This document shows, one piece after another, positions 51,651 to 61,696 of a DNA stretch of 64,000 bases. Source of the stretch: Crossiella cryophila (GTDB lineage: Bacteria > Actinomycetota > Actinomycetes > Mycobacteriales > Pseudonocardiaceae); contig NZ_JACHMH010000001.1 of the NCBI RefSeq assembly GCF_014204915.1, positions 6,907,501 to 6,971,500 on the forward strand, read 5' to 3'. Position numbers and translations under genes: made by a program. Below the pieces are notes generated by a model that saw only the letters and a list, made by a program, of their open reading frames with translations, was not told where the DNA came from and did no database searches. The first letter of the stretch is position 1. The number at the start of each line of letters is the position of its first letter.

Positions 51651-54506
51651 ATGAGCCTGTCGAGCCGGATGTTGCTCGGCCGGGCCGCGGAACTGGCCCG
51701 GATCGATCCGTTGCTCGACGAGGTGGTCGCCGGGGCGGGGCACGCGGTGCTGCTCGACGGCGATCCGGGCTGTGGCAAGACCGCTTTGCTCGGTGTGGTG
51801 CAGGAATCCGCGCTGCACCGGGGAATCCAGCTCTTCGCCGGCTGTGCGGAGGAGATCGAGCAGCACCTGCCCTTCGCCGCGGTCTCCGGTGCGCTGGACC
51901 TGCGGACCTCTTCCACCGACTGGCGCCGGGCCACGATCGCGCACCAGATCCGGCACGGTGGGCGGCTGGCGGTGCCGGTGGCCGACCGGGAACTGGTGGT
52001 GGTGGTGGAGTCGATCCTGTCGCTGCTGGACGAGCTGTGCGTGGACGGACCACTCGCCCTGGTGGTGGACGATCTGCACTGGGCCGACTCCTCCAGCGTC
52101 CAGGTGCTGCACCAGGTGGGCAAGGCCCTTCGGGACCTGCCGGTGTTGTTGATCGCGGCGACTCGCTCCGTCCCGCGCACCTCGGCGCTGGAACGGTTGC
52201 GGCGCAGCCTGGTCAGCCGGGGCGGGGTGCTGGTGCCGGTGGGTCCACTGCCCGCGCCGGACGTGCGTGAGCTGGCCGAGCAGGCGCTCGGCGCGCGAGT
52301 GGGACCGGTGTTGCTGGAGCTGCTGGGCACCGCTGGCGGCAATCCGCTGTACGTGCGGGAGCTGCTGGACGGACTGCTGCGGCACGGGGGCATCGCGATC
52401 ACCGGCGGCACCGCCGAGGCCACCGTGCGCCGGGCGCCCGGATCGCTGAGCGCGGCCATCCTGGACCGGCTGGACTTCCTCACCCCGCGCACCACCGAGG
52501 CGCTCGGGGCCTGCGCGCTGCTCGGGTCCGGGCACACCGTCAGCGAGATCGCCGTCGTCACCGGGCAGTCGGTGCCGCACACCACCTCGGCACTGGCCGA
52601 CGCGGTGGCCGCCGGGGTGCTCATCGTCGAGCAGGACCGCCTGGTCTTCCAGCACGACCTGGTCCGGCAGGCCCTGCACGACGCGATGCCCGCACCCCTG
52701 CGCGCCGTCCGGCACCTGGAGGCGGGGCTGGCGCTGGCGGGCGCCGGGGTCACGGTGGAGCGGGTGGCCGAACAACTCGCCGCCGGCGAACCCTCCGGTG
52801 ACGCGCGGGTGCTGGCCTGGCTGGGCGAGTACGCCGAGCAGCTCACCCTGCGCATGCCGGAGACCGCGGTGGCGCTGCTGGGCACGGCCACCGCGCTCGG
52901 CGATCCGGCCGACCCGCTGCTCCCCCGGCTGCGGGTGCACCTGGCCTGCGCGCTGATGCGCTGCGGGCAGGTCAGCGCGGCCGAGGACCAGGCCCGGCGG
53001 GCACTGGCCTCCCGGCCCGAACCCGCGGAGGAGTGCACGCTGCGCTGGCTGCTCGCGCACGCGCCCTACGCGGACGGGCGCCCCGACCTGGCGCTGACCG
53101 AGATCCGGCACGCGCTCGACTCCCCCGCGGTGTCCGCGCTGGAGGCGACCCGGTTCCGCGCCTTCGCCTCGGTGGTGCTGTTCACCCTTGGCGAGTTCGG
53201 CCGGGCCGAGGGCTACGCGTGGCAGGCCGAGCGGCAGGCCCGCGAACTCGGTGACACCCGGTCCCTGGTCGACGCCTACGAGACCCTGGCCATGGTGCAC
53301 CGACTACGCGGGCACAGCCAGGACGCGATGGACTTCACCGCCCGCGCGCTGCGGCTGGCCCCGGCCGCGGAGATCACCGGCGACCGGCTGATCGCACTGC
53401 ACCTGATCCGCGCCTACGCGCTGCTCGAACTCGGCCGGGCCGAGGCGGCCGAGGCCGAGACCGGGCTGGCCCGGCGGATCGCCGAGCAGCGCTGGGGCAC
53501 CCTGGTCGCGCAGTGCAGGCTCGATCGCGCGGTGGTGTTGCTGGCCGGGGGCGACTGGGACGACGCGCTGGCCGAGGTGCGGTCCGGGCCGGAGCCGGAT
53601 GAGCGGTGGGAGGCGTTGCCGCTGCACAGCCTGGCCGCGATCATCGAGGCGCACCGGGGCAACCTGGCCGCCGCCCGCGGTTACCTGGACGCGGTGGCCC
53701 GCACCGTGCGCCCCACCACCGGCGCGCCCTTCTACGAGTTCCTGCCGCTGTGGGCGCACAGCCTGCTCGAGCTGTGCGAACGCGGGCCGCAGGAGGCGCT
53801 GCGCCGGTTCCTGACCACCGCCGACCGCGGGCTGACGCCGAAGATCCGCGCCTCACTGGCCTGGCTGTTCCCCGGGCTGGTGAGCCTGGCCCTGGACGCC
53901 GGCAACCAGGTCCTCGCCGAGCGGCTGACCAACGACATCCGGGTGCTGCTCGGACCCGGTTCGGGCGCGGGTCTGCACGCGGTGGACCGGCACTGTCAGG
54001 GCTTGCTGCACCAGGATCCTGCCCCGTTGCGTGCGGCGGCCCAGCTGTACGAGGGGACTTCCTGGGTGCTGTTCCGGGCCCGCTGCGACGAGGACCTGGC
54101 CGCGGTGCTGGCCGCCACCGGCGATCCGGTCGCGGCCAGGGCGCCCTTCGACGCCGCGCTCGCGGTGTACCTGCGGCTGGGCGCGGACTGGGATGTGCAC
54201 CGGGCCGAGTCCCGGCTGCGCGCGCACGGCGTGTACCGGGGCGCCAGGGGCACCCGCGGCAGGCCCAAGACCGGCCTGGTCAGCCTGACCGGGACCGAGC
54301 GCCGGGTGGCCGGACTGGTCGCGGCCGGGCTGTCCAATCCGGCGGTGGCCGAGCGGTTGTTCGTCTCCCGGCGGACCGTGCAGTTCCACGTCTCCAACAT
54401 CCTGGCCAAGCTCGGCCTCAGCTCCCGGGTGGAACTGGCCACGCTGCTGGCTCGCGAACCCGACGGCGCCGGCAACCGTCTCCCGCGCCAAGTTACTGGC
54501 GAGTAA
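51651..54506 (+). CDS. LAL-family (large ATP-binding LuxR) transcriptional regulator
   Basis: A 951-residue regulator. An AAA/STAND ATPase lies at the N-terminus (GDPGCGKTA near residue 37, LALVVDDLHWAD near 140), a long helical TPR-like middle follows, and a LuxR helix-turn-helix ends the protein (LTGTERRVAGLVAAGLSN, SRRTVQFHVSNILAKLG). LAL proteins often activate carbohydrate or secondary-metabolite genes. ATG at 51651 has GGAGG 8 bases upstream; the GTG three codons earlier sits directly on the ribosome site. The gap 51445-51650 should hold its promoter. Another regulator follows on the same strand. Confidence 0.92.
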   Translation: MSLSSRMLLGRAAELARIDPLLDEVVAGAGHAVLLDGDPGCGKTALLGVVQESALHRGIQLFAGCAEEIEQHLPFAAVSGALDLRTSSTDWRRATIAHQIRHGGRLAVPVADRELVVVVESILSLLDELCVDGPLALVVDDLHWADSSSVQVLHQVGKALRDLPVLLIAATRSVPRTSALERLRRSLVSRGGVLVPVGPLPAPDVRELAEQALGARVGPVLLELLGTAGGNPLYVRELLDGLLRHGGIAITGGTAEATVRRAPGSLSAAILDRLDFLTPRTTEALGACALLGSGHTVSEIAVVTGQSVPHTTSALADAVAAGVLIVEQDRLVFQHDLVRQALHDAMPAPLRAVRHLEAGLALAGAGVTVERVAEQLAAGEPSGDARVLAWLGEYAEQLTLRMPETAVALLGTATALGDPADPLLPRLRVHLACALMRCGQVSAAEDQARRALASRPEPAEECTLRWLLAHAPYADGRPDLALTEIRHALDSPAVSALEATRFRAFASVVLFTLGEFGRAEGYAWQAERQARELGDTRSLVDAYETLAMVHRLRGHSQDAMDFTARALRLAPAAEITGDRLIALHLIRAYALLELGRAEAAEAETGLARRIAEQRWGTLVAQCRLDRAVVLLAGGDWDDALAEVRSGPEPDERWEALPLHSLAAIIEAHRGNLAAARGYLDAVARTVRPTTGAPFYEFLPLWAHSLLELCERGPQEALRRFLTTADRGLTPKIRASLAWLFPGLVSLALDAGNQVLAERLTNDIRVLLGPGSGAGLHAVDRHCQGLLHQDPAPLRAAAQLYEGTSWVLFRARCDEDLAAVLAATGDPVAARAPFDAALAVYLRLGADWDVHRAESRLRAHGVYRGARGTRGRPKTGLVSLTGTERRVAGLVAAGLSNPAVAERLFVSRRTVQFHVSNILAKLGLSSRVELATLLAREPDGAGNRLPRQVTGE

Positions 54507-54604
54507 CCCGCAATCTGGCCAGTGTTTCGCCTCGCCCACTGGCCGAACCTCTCCCACATCCCGGGTTCGTCCGCTCAGCCGTCGACAATCACCGAGGCCA
54601 CCCT

Positions 54605-55747
54605 GTGCTTCCCGCGTCACTGGCGGAACTGCTGGATCCCCTCGTCGCGCAGACGAGTGAGTCGATCTGGCGTGAAATGGTGGCCAGGCCACCGATGTGC
54701 ACCATGCCCGACTCGACTTTCCTGCGTGAAGGCGCGCGGCTGCTGATCGAGTTGTTCATCAGCGGCATCCGGGACGGCCGGCCACCGGGACCGGAACGGC
54801 TGGAGGTCTGCTGGTCGCTGGGCCGCAGGCTCTGCCACCACCGGGTGGCGGTAGAGGTGGTGCGCTGCTGTCTGGCGGTGGCCACCAAGGTGGTCTGGCA
54901 GCACGTGGCCGCGGTGAACGCGGGGCGGCACCTGGACTCGGCCGCGCTCGCCCGGCTCGGCGTGCAGGTGCTGGACTACATGGACGAGGTCGCCACCGAG
55001 GTGGTCACCGCGTACAAGGAGACCGCGGCCAGGATCAGCGACCGGCAGCGCTGCCGGCGGCAGCAGCTCCTGGAGGCGGTGCTCACCGAGGACTTCGCCG
55101 GGTCGGCGCTGGTCAGGGAGCTGGCCGAGCGCAACGACTGGCCGCTGCCCTCGACCATCGCCGCGGTGGCGCTGGCCGATCCGGGGGTGGGTCAGCACCG
55201 GTTGCTGATGCTGCCGCCGGACGTGCTCATCGACGTGGACCGCAGGCGGCCGGTGCTGCTGGTGCCCGATCCGGACGGGCCGGGGCGGGCCGCGCTACTG
55301 GCCAGGACGTTGCGCGGGTGGACCGCGGCGGTGGGCCCGACCGTGTCACTGCACCAGGCCGGGCAGTCGCTGGGCTGGGCCCGCGATCTGCTCGCGGTCA
55401 CCACCGTTGACGCCGGACTGGTGCACTGCACCGATCATCTGAGCACGCTGATGTTGTTGCGGGACAAGGACCTGGCCCGGTTGCTGGTGCGCACCCGGCT
55501 GGCCCCGCTGCTGGCGTTGCGGGCGGACAAGCAGGAGTTGCTGGCCGAGACGCTGTCGCACTGGTTGCGGAGCGGGCAGGACACCGAGTCGGTGGCGGCC
55601 AGGTTGTACGTGCACGCGCAGACCGTGCGCAACCGGATCCGGCAGCTGCGGGTGCTGTTCGGCCCGGCGCTGGTGGAGCCGAGGGCGCGGCTGGAGCTGA
55701 TGATGGCCTTGTCCGCGCGGAAACTGCTGCCCGCGCACCGGGACTGA
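54605..55747 (+). CDS. PucR C-terminal HTH family regulator
   Basis: A 380-residue protein. The N-terminal ~170 residues are helical with no catalytic motif, a middle region resembles the GGDEF-like domain of CdaR/PucR proteins, and the C-terminus has the PucR helix-turn-helix (LLAETLSHWLRSGQDTESVA, HAQTVRNRIRQLRVLFG). GTG at 54605 follows GAGG by 7 bases. It lies 98 bases after the LAL gene. Its targets are unknown; the O-methyltransferase and BTAD genes nearby are candidates. Confidence 0.85.
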   Translation: MLPASLAELLDPLVAQTSESIWREMVARPPMCTMPDSTFLREGARLLIELFISGIRDGRPPGPERLEVCWSLGRRLCHHRVAVEVVRCCLAVATKVVWQHVAAVNAGRHLDSAALARLGVQVLDYMDEVATEVVTAYKETAARISDRQRCRRQQLLEAVLTEDFAGSALVRELAERNDWPLPSTIAAVALADPGVGQHRLLMLPPDVLIDVDRRRPVLLVPDPDGPGRAALLARTLRGWTAAVGPTVSLHQAGQSLGWARDLLAVTTVDAGLVHCTDHLSTLMLLRDKDLARLLVRTRLAPLLALRADKQELLAETLSHWLRSGQDTESVAARLYVHAQTVRNRIRQLRVLFGPALVEPRARLELMMALSARKLLPAHRD

Positions 55748-55772
55748 GCCCGCCCGGCCGCCCCGGTCCGGT

Positions 55773-56534
55773 TCACCGGCCGGGCAGGGGTGGCAGTTCG
55801 TGCCGGAGGATGGCCAGTTCGGTGTCCCGCAACTCCGGTCCCGGCCGCAGGCCCAGTCGTTCGGCCAGCATGATCCGGCTGCGCCGCCCGGCCGCGAGCG
55901 CGTCCGCCTGCCGTCCGGCGGCGTACAGCCCGCGCATCAGCAGCACGCACAACCGTTCCCGGGTCGGCTCGGCCCGCACCAGTGGTTCCAGCTCATCGGC
56001 GACCCGGCGCTGCCCGCCCGCACACAGCTCGGCCACCGCCCAATCCTCCATTGTGGACAGGAACTCCTGGCGCAACCCGGCCACCTCCGGCCAGTTCCTG
56101 GTCATCGGCAGGTCGGACAGGGCGGGTCCGCGCCACAACGCGGCCGCCGCCCACAGCGATCCCGCTGCCGCCAACGGTTCCCCGGCGGCCAGTTCCGCCC
56201 GGCCCCGGCGGGTCAGGCGGCGGAACCGGACCAGGTCGAGATCGTCCTCGGCCACCCGCAGCAGGTAGCCGGGCGGATGGGTCAGCAGCAGGGGGGAACC
56301 CGGTCCGGCCGCCTCCGCCGCCAGTGCGCTCCGGAGTCCGCACACCGCGTTCTGCAGCATCTTGCGGGCCGTGCGCGGCCGGTTGCCCGGCCAGAGCGCG
56401 CCGAGCAGCTCGCCGGTGGCGACCACCGAGTTGTGCCGCAGCAGCAACAGGGCCAGCACACCCCGCTGGTAACCGGCGCGCACCGGCCGCACGCCCAGGG
56501 GTAACTCCAGTGCGCCGAGCACCCGAAACCGCAC
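55773..56534 (-). CDS. BTAD-domain (SARP-like) regulator
   Basis: A 253-residue SARP-type protein. A winged helix occupies the first ~95 residues (RFRVLGALELPLGV, ELLGALWPGNRPRTA, GYLLRVAEDDLD) and a BTAD domain the rest (VRFRRLTRRGRAEL, LVRAEPTRERLCVLLMRGL). GTG at 56534 is preceded by AAGGAG and GGAG; longer frames are not supported. It is convergent with the PucR-like gene and 151 bases downstream of the methyltransferase stop on the same strand. It is likely a cluster-type activator, perhaps for the methyltransferase. Confidence 0.85.
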   Translation of the reverse strand: MRFRVLGALELPLGVRPVRAGYQRGVLALLLLRHNSVVATGELLGALWPGNRPRTARKMLQNAVCGLRSALAAEAAGPGSPLLLTHPPGYLLRVAEDDLDLVRFRRLTRRGRAELAAGEPLAAAGSLWAAAALWRGPALSDLPMTRNWPEVAGLRQEFLSTMEDWAVAELCAGGQRRVADELEPLVRAEPTRERLCVLLMRGLYAAGRQADALAAGRRSRIMLAERLGLRPGPELRDTELAILRHELPPLPGR

Positions 56535-56685
56535 AGCTCCGCCATCTCCTTCGCAGGTCGGGGACTGGTGTCGCGTGTTCAGTCTGGCCTGGCCGGGGTG
56601 GCGCGGTCTTGTCACCGGACGCGCGTGCCGGGCGCGGATCCGGGTGGTTTTGTGTTGGCTGGACAACAAGTCCGGACGGCGGGAG

Positions 56686-57678
56686 TCAGCTAACGCGGAA
56701 CTCCAGCAGGCAGCGCTGGTCGGTCAGGTCGGTCACCGCGTCCAGGGTCAGCCCGTGTGCCGAGCCCAGGGCGCGGAACTCCTCGACGGTGCGCTCCCGG
56801 CCGCCGAAGATCACCAGCATGGCCAGGTCGAACTCGGTGTCGGCCTTGCGTCCGGCGACCGCTTCGATGACCAGGATCCGCCCGTCGGCGGGCAGGGCCT
56901 GGACGCAGCGGGCCAGGACGCGGTGCGCGTGCTCGTCGTCCCAGTCGTGCAGGATGTCGCACAGCAGATACGCCTGCGCGCCGGGTGGGAGCGGGTCGAA
57001 GAAGCTGCCCGCACTGGCCAGGGCCCGGTCGTCGAGTCCCTGCTCGCGGAAGGTGTGGCCGGCCGCGGTCGCGGTGGGTTCGAGGTCGACCAGGTGGCCG
57101 CGCAGGCCGGGGTGGGCGGTCAGGATCGCGGCGAGCAGGGTGCCGACCCCGCCGCCGACGTCGACCAGCTCCGTGAAGCGGCCCCAGTCGAAACCGGCCA
57201 CGATTCCCGGCACCTGCGCGCGGAAGCGGTGCGTCATCTGCCGGTCGAAGGACTCGCGCAGGTGCGGCTGTCCGGCCAGGTCAGCCCAGAAGTCGCGACC
57301 GTGTTTGCGGGCGTACCCGGCCTCGCCGGTGGTGACGCTGTGCAGTAGTTCGGTGAAGGCCAGGTCGGCGCGGCCACCGGCCAGGTCGAAGTGCAGGAAG
57401 TTGGTCAGGCCGTTGTCCGCGTCGGTGCACAGGGTCGCGCCGAACTCGGTGGTCCGGTAGCCGCCGCCGGTGTGTTCGAGGATCTCCAGCGTGGCCAGAT
57501 GGGCCAGCAGGAGTTCCAGCGCGATCGGGGACAGCCGCTGCTCGGCGGCCAGCTGCCCGGCGGTGGCGGCGGTGCCGCGCAGGCGGTCCGGCAGGCCAAG
57601 GGTCACCGCGACCCGCAGCGCCATCGGGGTGGCCAGCCCGGCCAGTTGCCGGATCTTGACGACGTCGTGGTCACTCAC
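56686..57678 (-). CDS. O-methyltransferase (COMT-like, methyltransf_2 family)
   Basis: A 330-residue enzyme of the actinobacterial natural-product O-methyltransferase family. The N-terminal winged-helix dimerisation domain covers residues 1-~90, followed by a Rossmann SAM domain with motif I ELVDVGGGVGTLLAAIL and the acidic LVDLEPTA. The catalytic stretch is CDILHDWDDEHAHRVLA, where the His acts as base in this family. The start is probably GTG 57678 (MSDHDVVKIRQLAGL); GTG 57696 is an alternative. It is divergent from the nSTAND gene. The substrate is probably a phenolic or polyketide hydroxyl. Confidence 0.88.
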   Translation of the reverse strand: MSDHDVVKIRQLAGLATPMALRVAVTLGLPDRLRGTAATAGQLAAEQRLSPIALELLLAHLATLEILEHTGGGYRTTEFGATLCTDADNGLTNFLHFDLAGGRADLAFTELLHSVTTGEAGYARKHGRDFWADLAGQPHLRESFDRQMTHRFRAQVPGIVAGFDWGRFTELVDVGGGVGTLLAAILTAHPGLRGHLVDLEPTATAAGHTFREQGLDDRALASAGSFFDPLPPGAQAYLLCDILHDWDDEHAHRVLARCVQALPADGRILVIEAVAGRKADTEFDLAMLVIFGGRERTVEEFRALGSAHGLTLDAVTDLTDQRCLLEFRVS

Positions 57679-57779
57679 GGAGATCCACGGTGGCACACCT
57701 GTCAACGCCAAATCGGTCCGCACCACACCCGGCGTGTAGAACGGACCCGCACAGTCGCCACAAGCCGGGAGGGAGCGCC

Positions 57780-60700
57780 GTGCCACGCGCGGAGCAGCCG
57801 CTGGAATCCGGTGACGGCGCCCTGACGCGCTTCGCCGCCGACCTGCGCGCACTGCGCAGGCTTGCCGGCGGCATCACCTACCGTGAGCTGGCGAAACTCG
57901 CGCACGTGTCGGCCTCCGTGCTGTCCTCGGCCGCCGGTGGCCGCACCCTGCCGAGCCTGCAGGTCACCCTGGCCTACGTCCGGGCCTGCGGTGGTGACGT
58001 GGGTGGCTGGGAACGGCGCTGGCACGAGGTGGCCGCCGAACTCGCCGACACTCCCCCGCCCGCGACCCCCGGCCCGGAGCCCTATGTGGGACTCGGCGCG
58101 TTCCAGGTCGGCGACGCCGCCCGGTTCTTCGGCCGGGAGCAGCTGGTCGCGGAACTGGACGACCTGGTGCGGCGGCACCGGTTCGTCGCGGTGGTCGGGC
58201 CGTCCGGCTCGGGCAAGTCCTCGCTGCTGCGGGCCGGGCTGCTGCACCGGGTGCGCGCCCGCGGGCTGCCCACCGTGCTGCTGACCCCTGGGCCGCGGCC
58301 GGTGGAGGAGTGCGCGGTGCGGCTGGCCGCGCTGACCGGCCGGTCGGCAGGCGACCTCGTCCGGGAGTTCGCCGAGCCGGGCGCCCTGCACCTGACCGTG
58401 TCGCGGGCGCTGGCGCACCGGCCGCCGGAGACCGATCTGGTGCTGGTGGCCGACCAGTTCGAGGAGTTGTTCACGCTGTGCGCCGACGAGGCCGAGCGCG
58501 GGCGGTTCCTGGCCCTGCTGAGCACCGCGGCCGGGGCGCCGGACAGCCGGGTGCGGATCGTGCTGGGGGTGCGGGCCGACTTCTACGAGCACTGCACCCG
58601 GTACCCGGACCTGGTGCCGGTGCTGCGTGCGGCGCAACTCGTGGTCGGGCCGATGAGCACCGCGGAACTGCGCGAGGTGATCACCCGGCCCGCGCTCGAG
58701 GCCGGTGCGGTGCCGGAGGCCGCGCTGGTGTCGCAGGTGATCGCCGAGGCGACCGGGCGGCCGGGGGTGCTGCCGCTGGTCTCGCACGCCTTGCTGGAGA
58801 CCTGGCGGCGACGGCGGGGCAATGCGCTCACCCTGTCCGGCTACCAGGCCAGCGGCGGGATCACGGACGCCATCGCGCACACCGCGGAGACCGTCTACAC
58901 CGGACTCGGCGGCGAGCGGCAGCTGTGGGCGCGGCAGTTGTTCCTGCGGCTGATCGCCCTCGGCGAGGGCGGTGAGGACACCGGGCGGCGGGTGCGCCGG
59001 GCCGAGCTGGACCTGACCGATCCGGCCGCGGCCGAGGTGCTGGACCGGCTGGCCGAGGCGCGGTTGATCGTGCTGGACGCCGACAGCGTGCAGATCACCC
59101 ACGAGGCGCTGATCCGCTGCTGGCCGCGGCTGCGCGAATGGCTGGCCACCGACCGCGAGGGCCTGCGGCTGCACCGCCAGCTCACCGAGGCCGCGGCCCA
59201 GTGGGAGTCCCTCGACCGCGATCCCGGCGCGCTCTACCGTGGCACCCGGCTGTCCCTGGCCAGGGATTTCGCCGGGACGCACCGGCCGATGCTCACCGAG
59301 CGGGAGACCGGGTTCCTGCGGGCCAGCGTGGCCGTGCACGAGGACGAGACGGCCAGGGCGGCCAGGCAGAACCGCAGGCTGCGTCGGCTGGTGGCCGCGG
59401 TGGTGGGGTTCGCGCTGGTCGCGGCGACCGCGGCGGTGGTGGCCGGGCAGCAGCGCTCGACCGCGCTGGCCCAGCGGGACGAGGCGGTGTTCCGGCAGAC
59501 CGTGGCCGAGGCGGACCGGCTGCGGGACAGCGATCCCTCGCTGTCCGCGCAGCTGCTGCTGACCGCGCACCGGCTGCGCCCGGCCGAGGACCGGGTGCGC
59601 ACCCGGCTGCTCGGCACCCAGCGGACCGCGCTGGCCACCGCACTGCCGGGGCACCGCGGCAACGTCTACCTGACCACCTTCAGCCCGCGCGGCGACCTGC
59701 TGGCCAGTGCGGGTGAGGACGGCACGGTCCGGCTGTGGGACGTGCGCGACCGGACCAGCCCGCGCCAGCTCGGGCAGCCGCTGACCGGGCACCGGGGCTG
59801 GCTCAGCGCCGCGGTGTTCAGCCCGGACGGCCGCACCCTGGCCAGCTCCGGCAAGGACGGCACGGTGCTGCTGTGGGACCTCACCAACCCGGACCGCCCG
59901 CTCCGGCTGGGTGAGCCGCTGAGCACCGGCGAGGGCTCGATCTACCTGGTCGCGTTCAGCCCGGACGGCCGGATCCTGGCCGCGGGCAACGACAATCGCA
60001 CCGTCCGGCTGTGGCAGGTCGCCGACCCGGCCCGCCCGGTGCCGCTGGACCGGCCGCTGGCCGGGCACACCGGTCCGGTGCGGTCGCTGGCGTTCAGCCC
60101 GGACGGGCGTTCGCTGGCCTCCGGTGGCGACGACACCACCGCGTTGCTGTGGGACATCAGCGATCCGGCCCGTCCGCAGCGCCGCGGCAAAGCGTTGACC
60201 GGGCACGGTTTCCTGGTGCACTCGGTGACCTTCAGCCCCGACGGCCGCACGGTGGCCACCGGCAGTCAGGACAACACGGTCCGGTTGTGGAGCGCCGCCG
60301 ACGGCAGTCCGCTCGGACCGCCGCTGACCGGGCACACCGGCGGGGTCTGGTCGGTCGCGTTCAGCCCGCTGAACCCGGCGATCCTGGCCTCCGGCGCGGC
60401 CGATGGCACGGCCAGGCTGTGGAACGTGGCCAACCCGGCCACCGCCGCCCCGCTCGGCACGCCACTGGCCGGCGGCGGCGATGTGTACGCGGTCGGTTTC
60501 AGCCCCGACGGCGCCACCCTGGCCACCGGCAGCTCCGACCACCTCGTCCGGCTGTGGTCACTGCCCGCCGCGCAGCTGATCGGGCATCGCTCCACGGTCA
60601 ACATGGTCGCCTTCACCAGGGACGGCAGGCTCGCCGCGACCGGGGCCAAGGACAACTCGGTCCGCCTGTGGAACACCGCCGACCCGGCCAATCCCCGGCA

Positions 60701-61622
60701 GTGGGGCGAGATCCCGGCCATCCCCGGCGTGCTCAAGTCCTGTAGTGCCTGCCGCACCTACAACCGGTTCAGCCCCGACGGCCGCACCCTGGCGGTGCTC
60801 AGCCATGCCAAGATCCTCCAGCTCTGGGACCTCGCCGACCCCGCCCGGCCAAGGCCGATCTCACCGGTGCTCACCCTGGGCACCCGGCACACCGCCGCGC
60901 TGGCCTTCAGTCCCGACGGCCGCACCCTGGCCACCGGCGACAGCGAGGAAACCGCGCAGCTGTGGGACATCAGCGATCCGGCCCACCCCGTGTCGGTGGC
61001 CAGGCTGACCGGACACGAGGGCTACGTCGGGCACGCCGAGTTCAGCCCCGACGGCAAGATCCTGGCCACCGCGGGCGGCGACCACACCGTGCGGCTGTGG
61101 CAGGTCGACAACCCGCGCGAACCCCGGCCGCTCGGCAAGGTCACCGGCCACCAGGGCGCCGTGGTCACGGTCGCCTTCAGCGCCGACGGCCGGTCCCTGG
61201 CCACCGCGAGCGCCGACCAGAGCGTCCGCCGGTGGCGCGTCACCAACCCCGCCGCCCCGGAGCAGATCGGCGAGCCCCTGACCGGGCACAGCCGATCCGT
61301 CTCCGCGGTCGCCATCAGCCCCGATGGCGCCACCGTGGCCAGCACCAGCACCGACGCCACCCTCCGCCTCTGGCACACCGGCCCGGCGCCGGGTCCGCTG
61401 GGCGAGCCGATCAGCACCGGCAACGGCGACGGCTACGCGCTGGCCTTCACCCCAGACGGCCGCCACCTGGCCACCGCCGACGGCTCCGGCGCCGTGCACC
61501 TGCTGGACCTGGACCTCGAACACGCCATCCAGCGGATCTGCGCCACCACCCGCGGTGTGCTGACCGACCACAAACGCGAACAACACCTGCCCGGCGTGGC
61601 CAACCCGCGCCCCTGCGGTTGA
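57780..61622 (+). CDS. HTH-nSTAND1-TM-WD40 signalling protein
   Basis: A 1280-residue multidomain protein. Residues ~14-75 are an XRE-like helix-turn-helix (ITYRELAKLAHVSASVLSS). An nSTAND1 NTPase follows with Walker A GPSGSGKSS at 140-148 and Walker B-like LVLVADQFEEL. A membrane helix lies near 536-556, and from ~624 there are 14 WD40 repeats (FSPDGRTLAS...VRLWD), enough for two seven-bladed propellers. The propellers would be outside the cell if the N-terminus is inside. GTG at 57780 follows GGGAGGGAG. Related proteins act as sensors with inducible oligomerisation. Its ligand and output are unknown. Confidence 0.92.
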   Translation: MPRAEQPLESGDGALTRFAADLRALRRLAGGITYRELAKLAHVSASVLSSAAGGRTLPSLQVTLAYVRACGGDVGGWERRWHEVAAELADTPPPATPGPEPYVGLGAFQVGDAARFFGREQLVAELDDLVRRHRFVAVVGPSGSGKSSLLRAGLLHRVRARGLPTVLLTPGPRPVEECAVRLAALTGRSAGDLVREFAEPGALHLTVSRALAHRPPETDLVLVADQFEELFTLCADEAERGRFLALLSTAAGAPDSRVRIVLGVRADFYEHCTRYPDLVPVLRAAQLVVGPMSTAELREVITRPALEAGAVPEAALVSQVIAEATGRPGVLPLVSHALLETWRRRRGNALTLSGYQASGGITDAIAHTAETVYTGLGGERQLWARQLFLRLIALGEGGEDTGRRVRRAELDLTDPAAAEVLDRLAEARLIVLDADSVQITHEALIRCWPRLREWLATDREGLRLHRQLTEAAAQWESLDRDPGALYRGTRLSLARDFAGTHRPMLTERETGFLRASVAVHEDETARAARQNRRLRRLVAAVVGFALVAATAAVVAGQQRSTALAQRDEAVFRQTVAEADRLRDSDPSLSAQLLLTAHRLRPAEDRVRTRLLGTQRTALATALPGHRGNVYLTTFSPRGDLLASAGEDGTVRLWDVRDRTSPRQLGQPLTGHRGWLSAAVFSPDGRTLASSGKDGTVLLWDLTNPDRPLRLGEPLSTGEGSIYLVAFSPDGRILAAGNDNRTVRLWQVADPARPVPLDRPLAGHTGPVRSLAFSPDGRSLASGGDDTTALLWDISDPARPQRRGKALTGHGFLVHSVTFSPDGRTVATGSQDNTVRLWSAADGSPLGPPLTGHTGGVWSVAFSPLNPAILASGAADGTARLWNVANPATAAPLGTPLAGGGDVYAVGFSPDGATLATGSSDHLVRLWSLPAAQLIGHRSTVNMVAFTRDGRLAATGAKDNSVRLWNTADPANPRQWGEIPAIPGVLKSCSACRTYNRFSPDGRTLAVLSHAKILQLWDLADPARPRPISPVLTLGTRHTAALAFSPDGRTLATGDSEETAQLWDISDPAHPVSVARLTGHEGYVGHAEFSPDGKILATAGGDHTVRLWQVDNPREPRPLGKVTGHQGAVVTVAFSADGRSLATASADQSVRRWRVTNPAAPEQIGEPLTGHSRSVSAVAISPDGATVASTSTDATLRLWHTGPAPGPLGEPISTGNGDGYALAFTPDGRHLATADGSGAVHLLDLDLEHAIQRICATTRGVLTDHKREQHLPGVANPRPCG

Positions 61623-61696
61623 CCAACCCGGGAATCAGCGGCCCGCCGCAACTGTTGCAATTGGACAGTGATCATCACGTTCTGAGGGGGCTGTTC

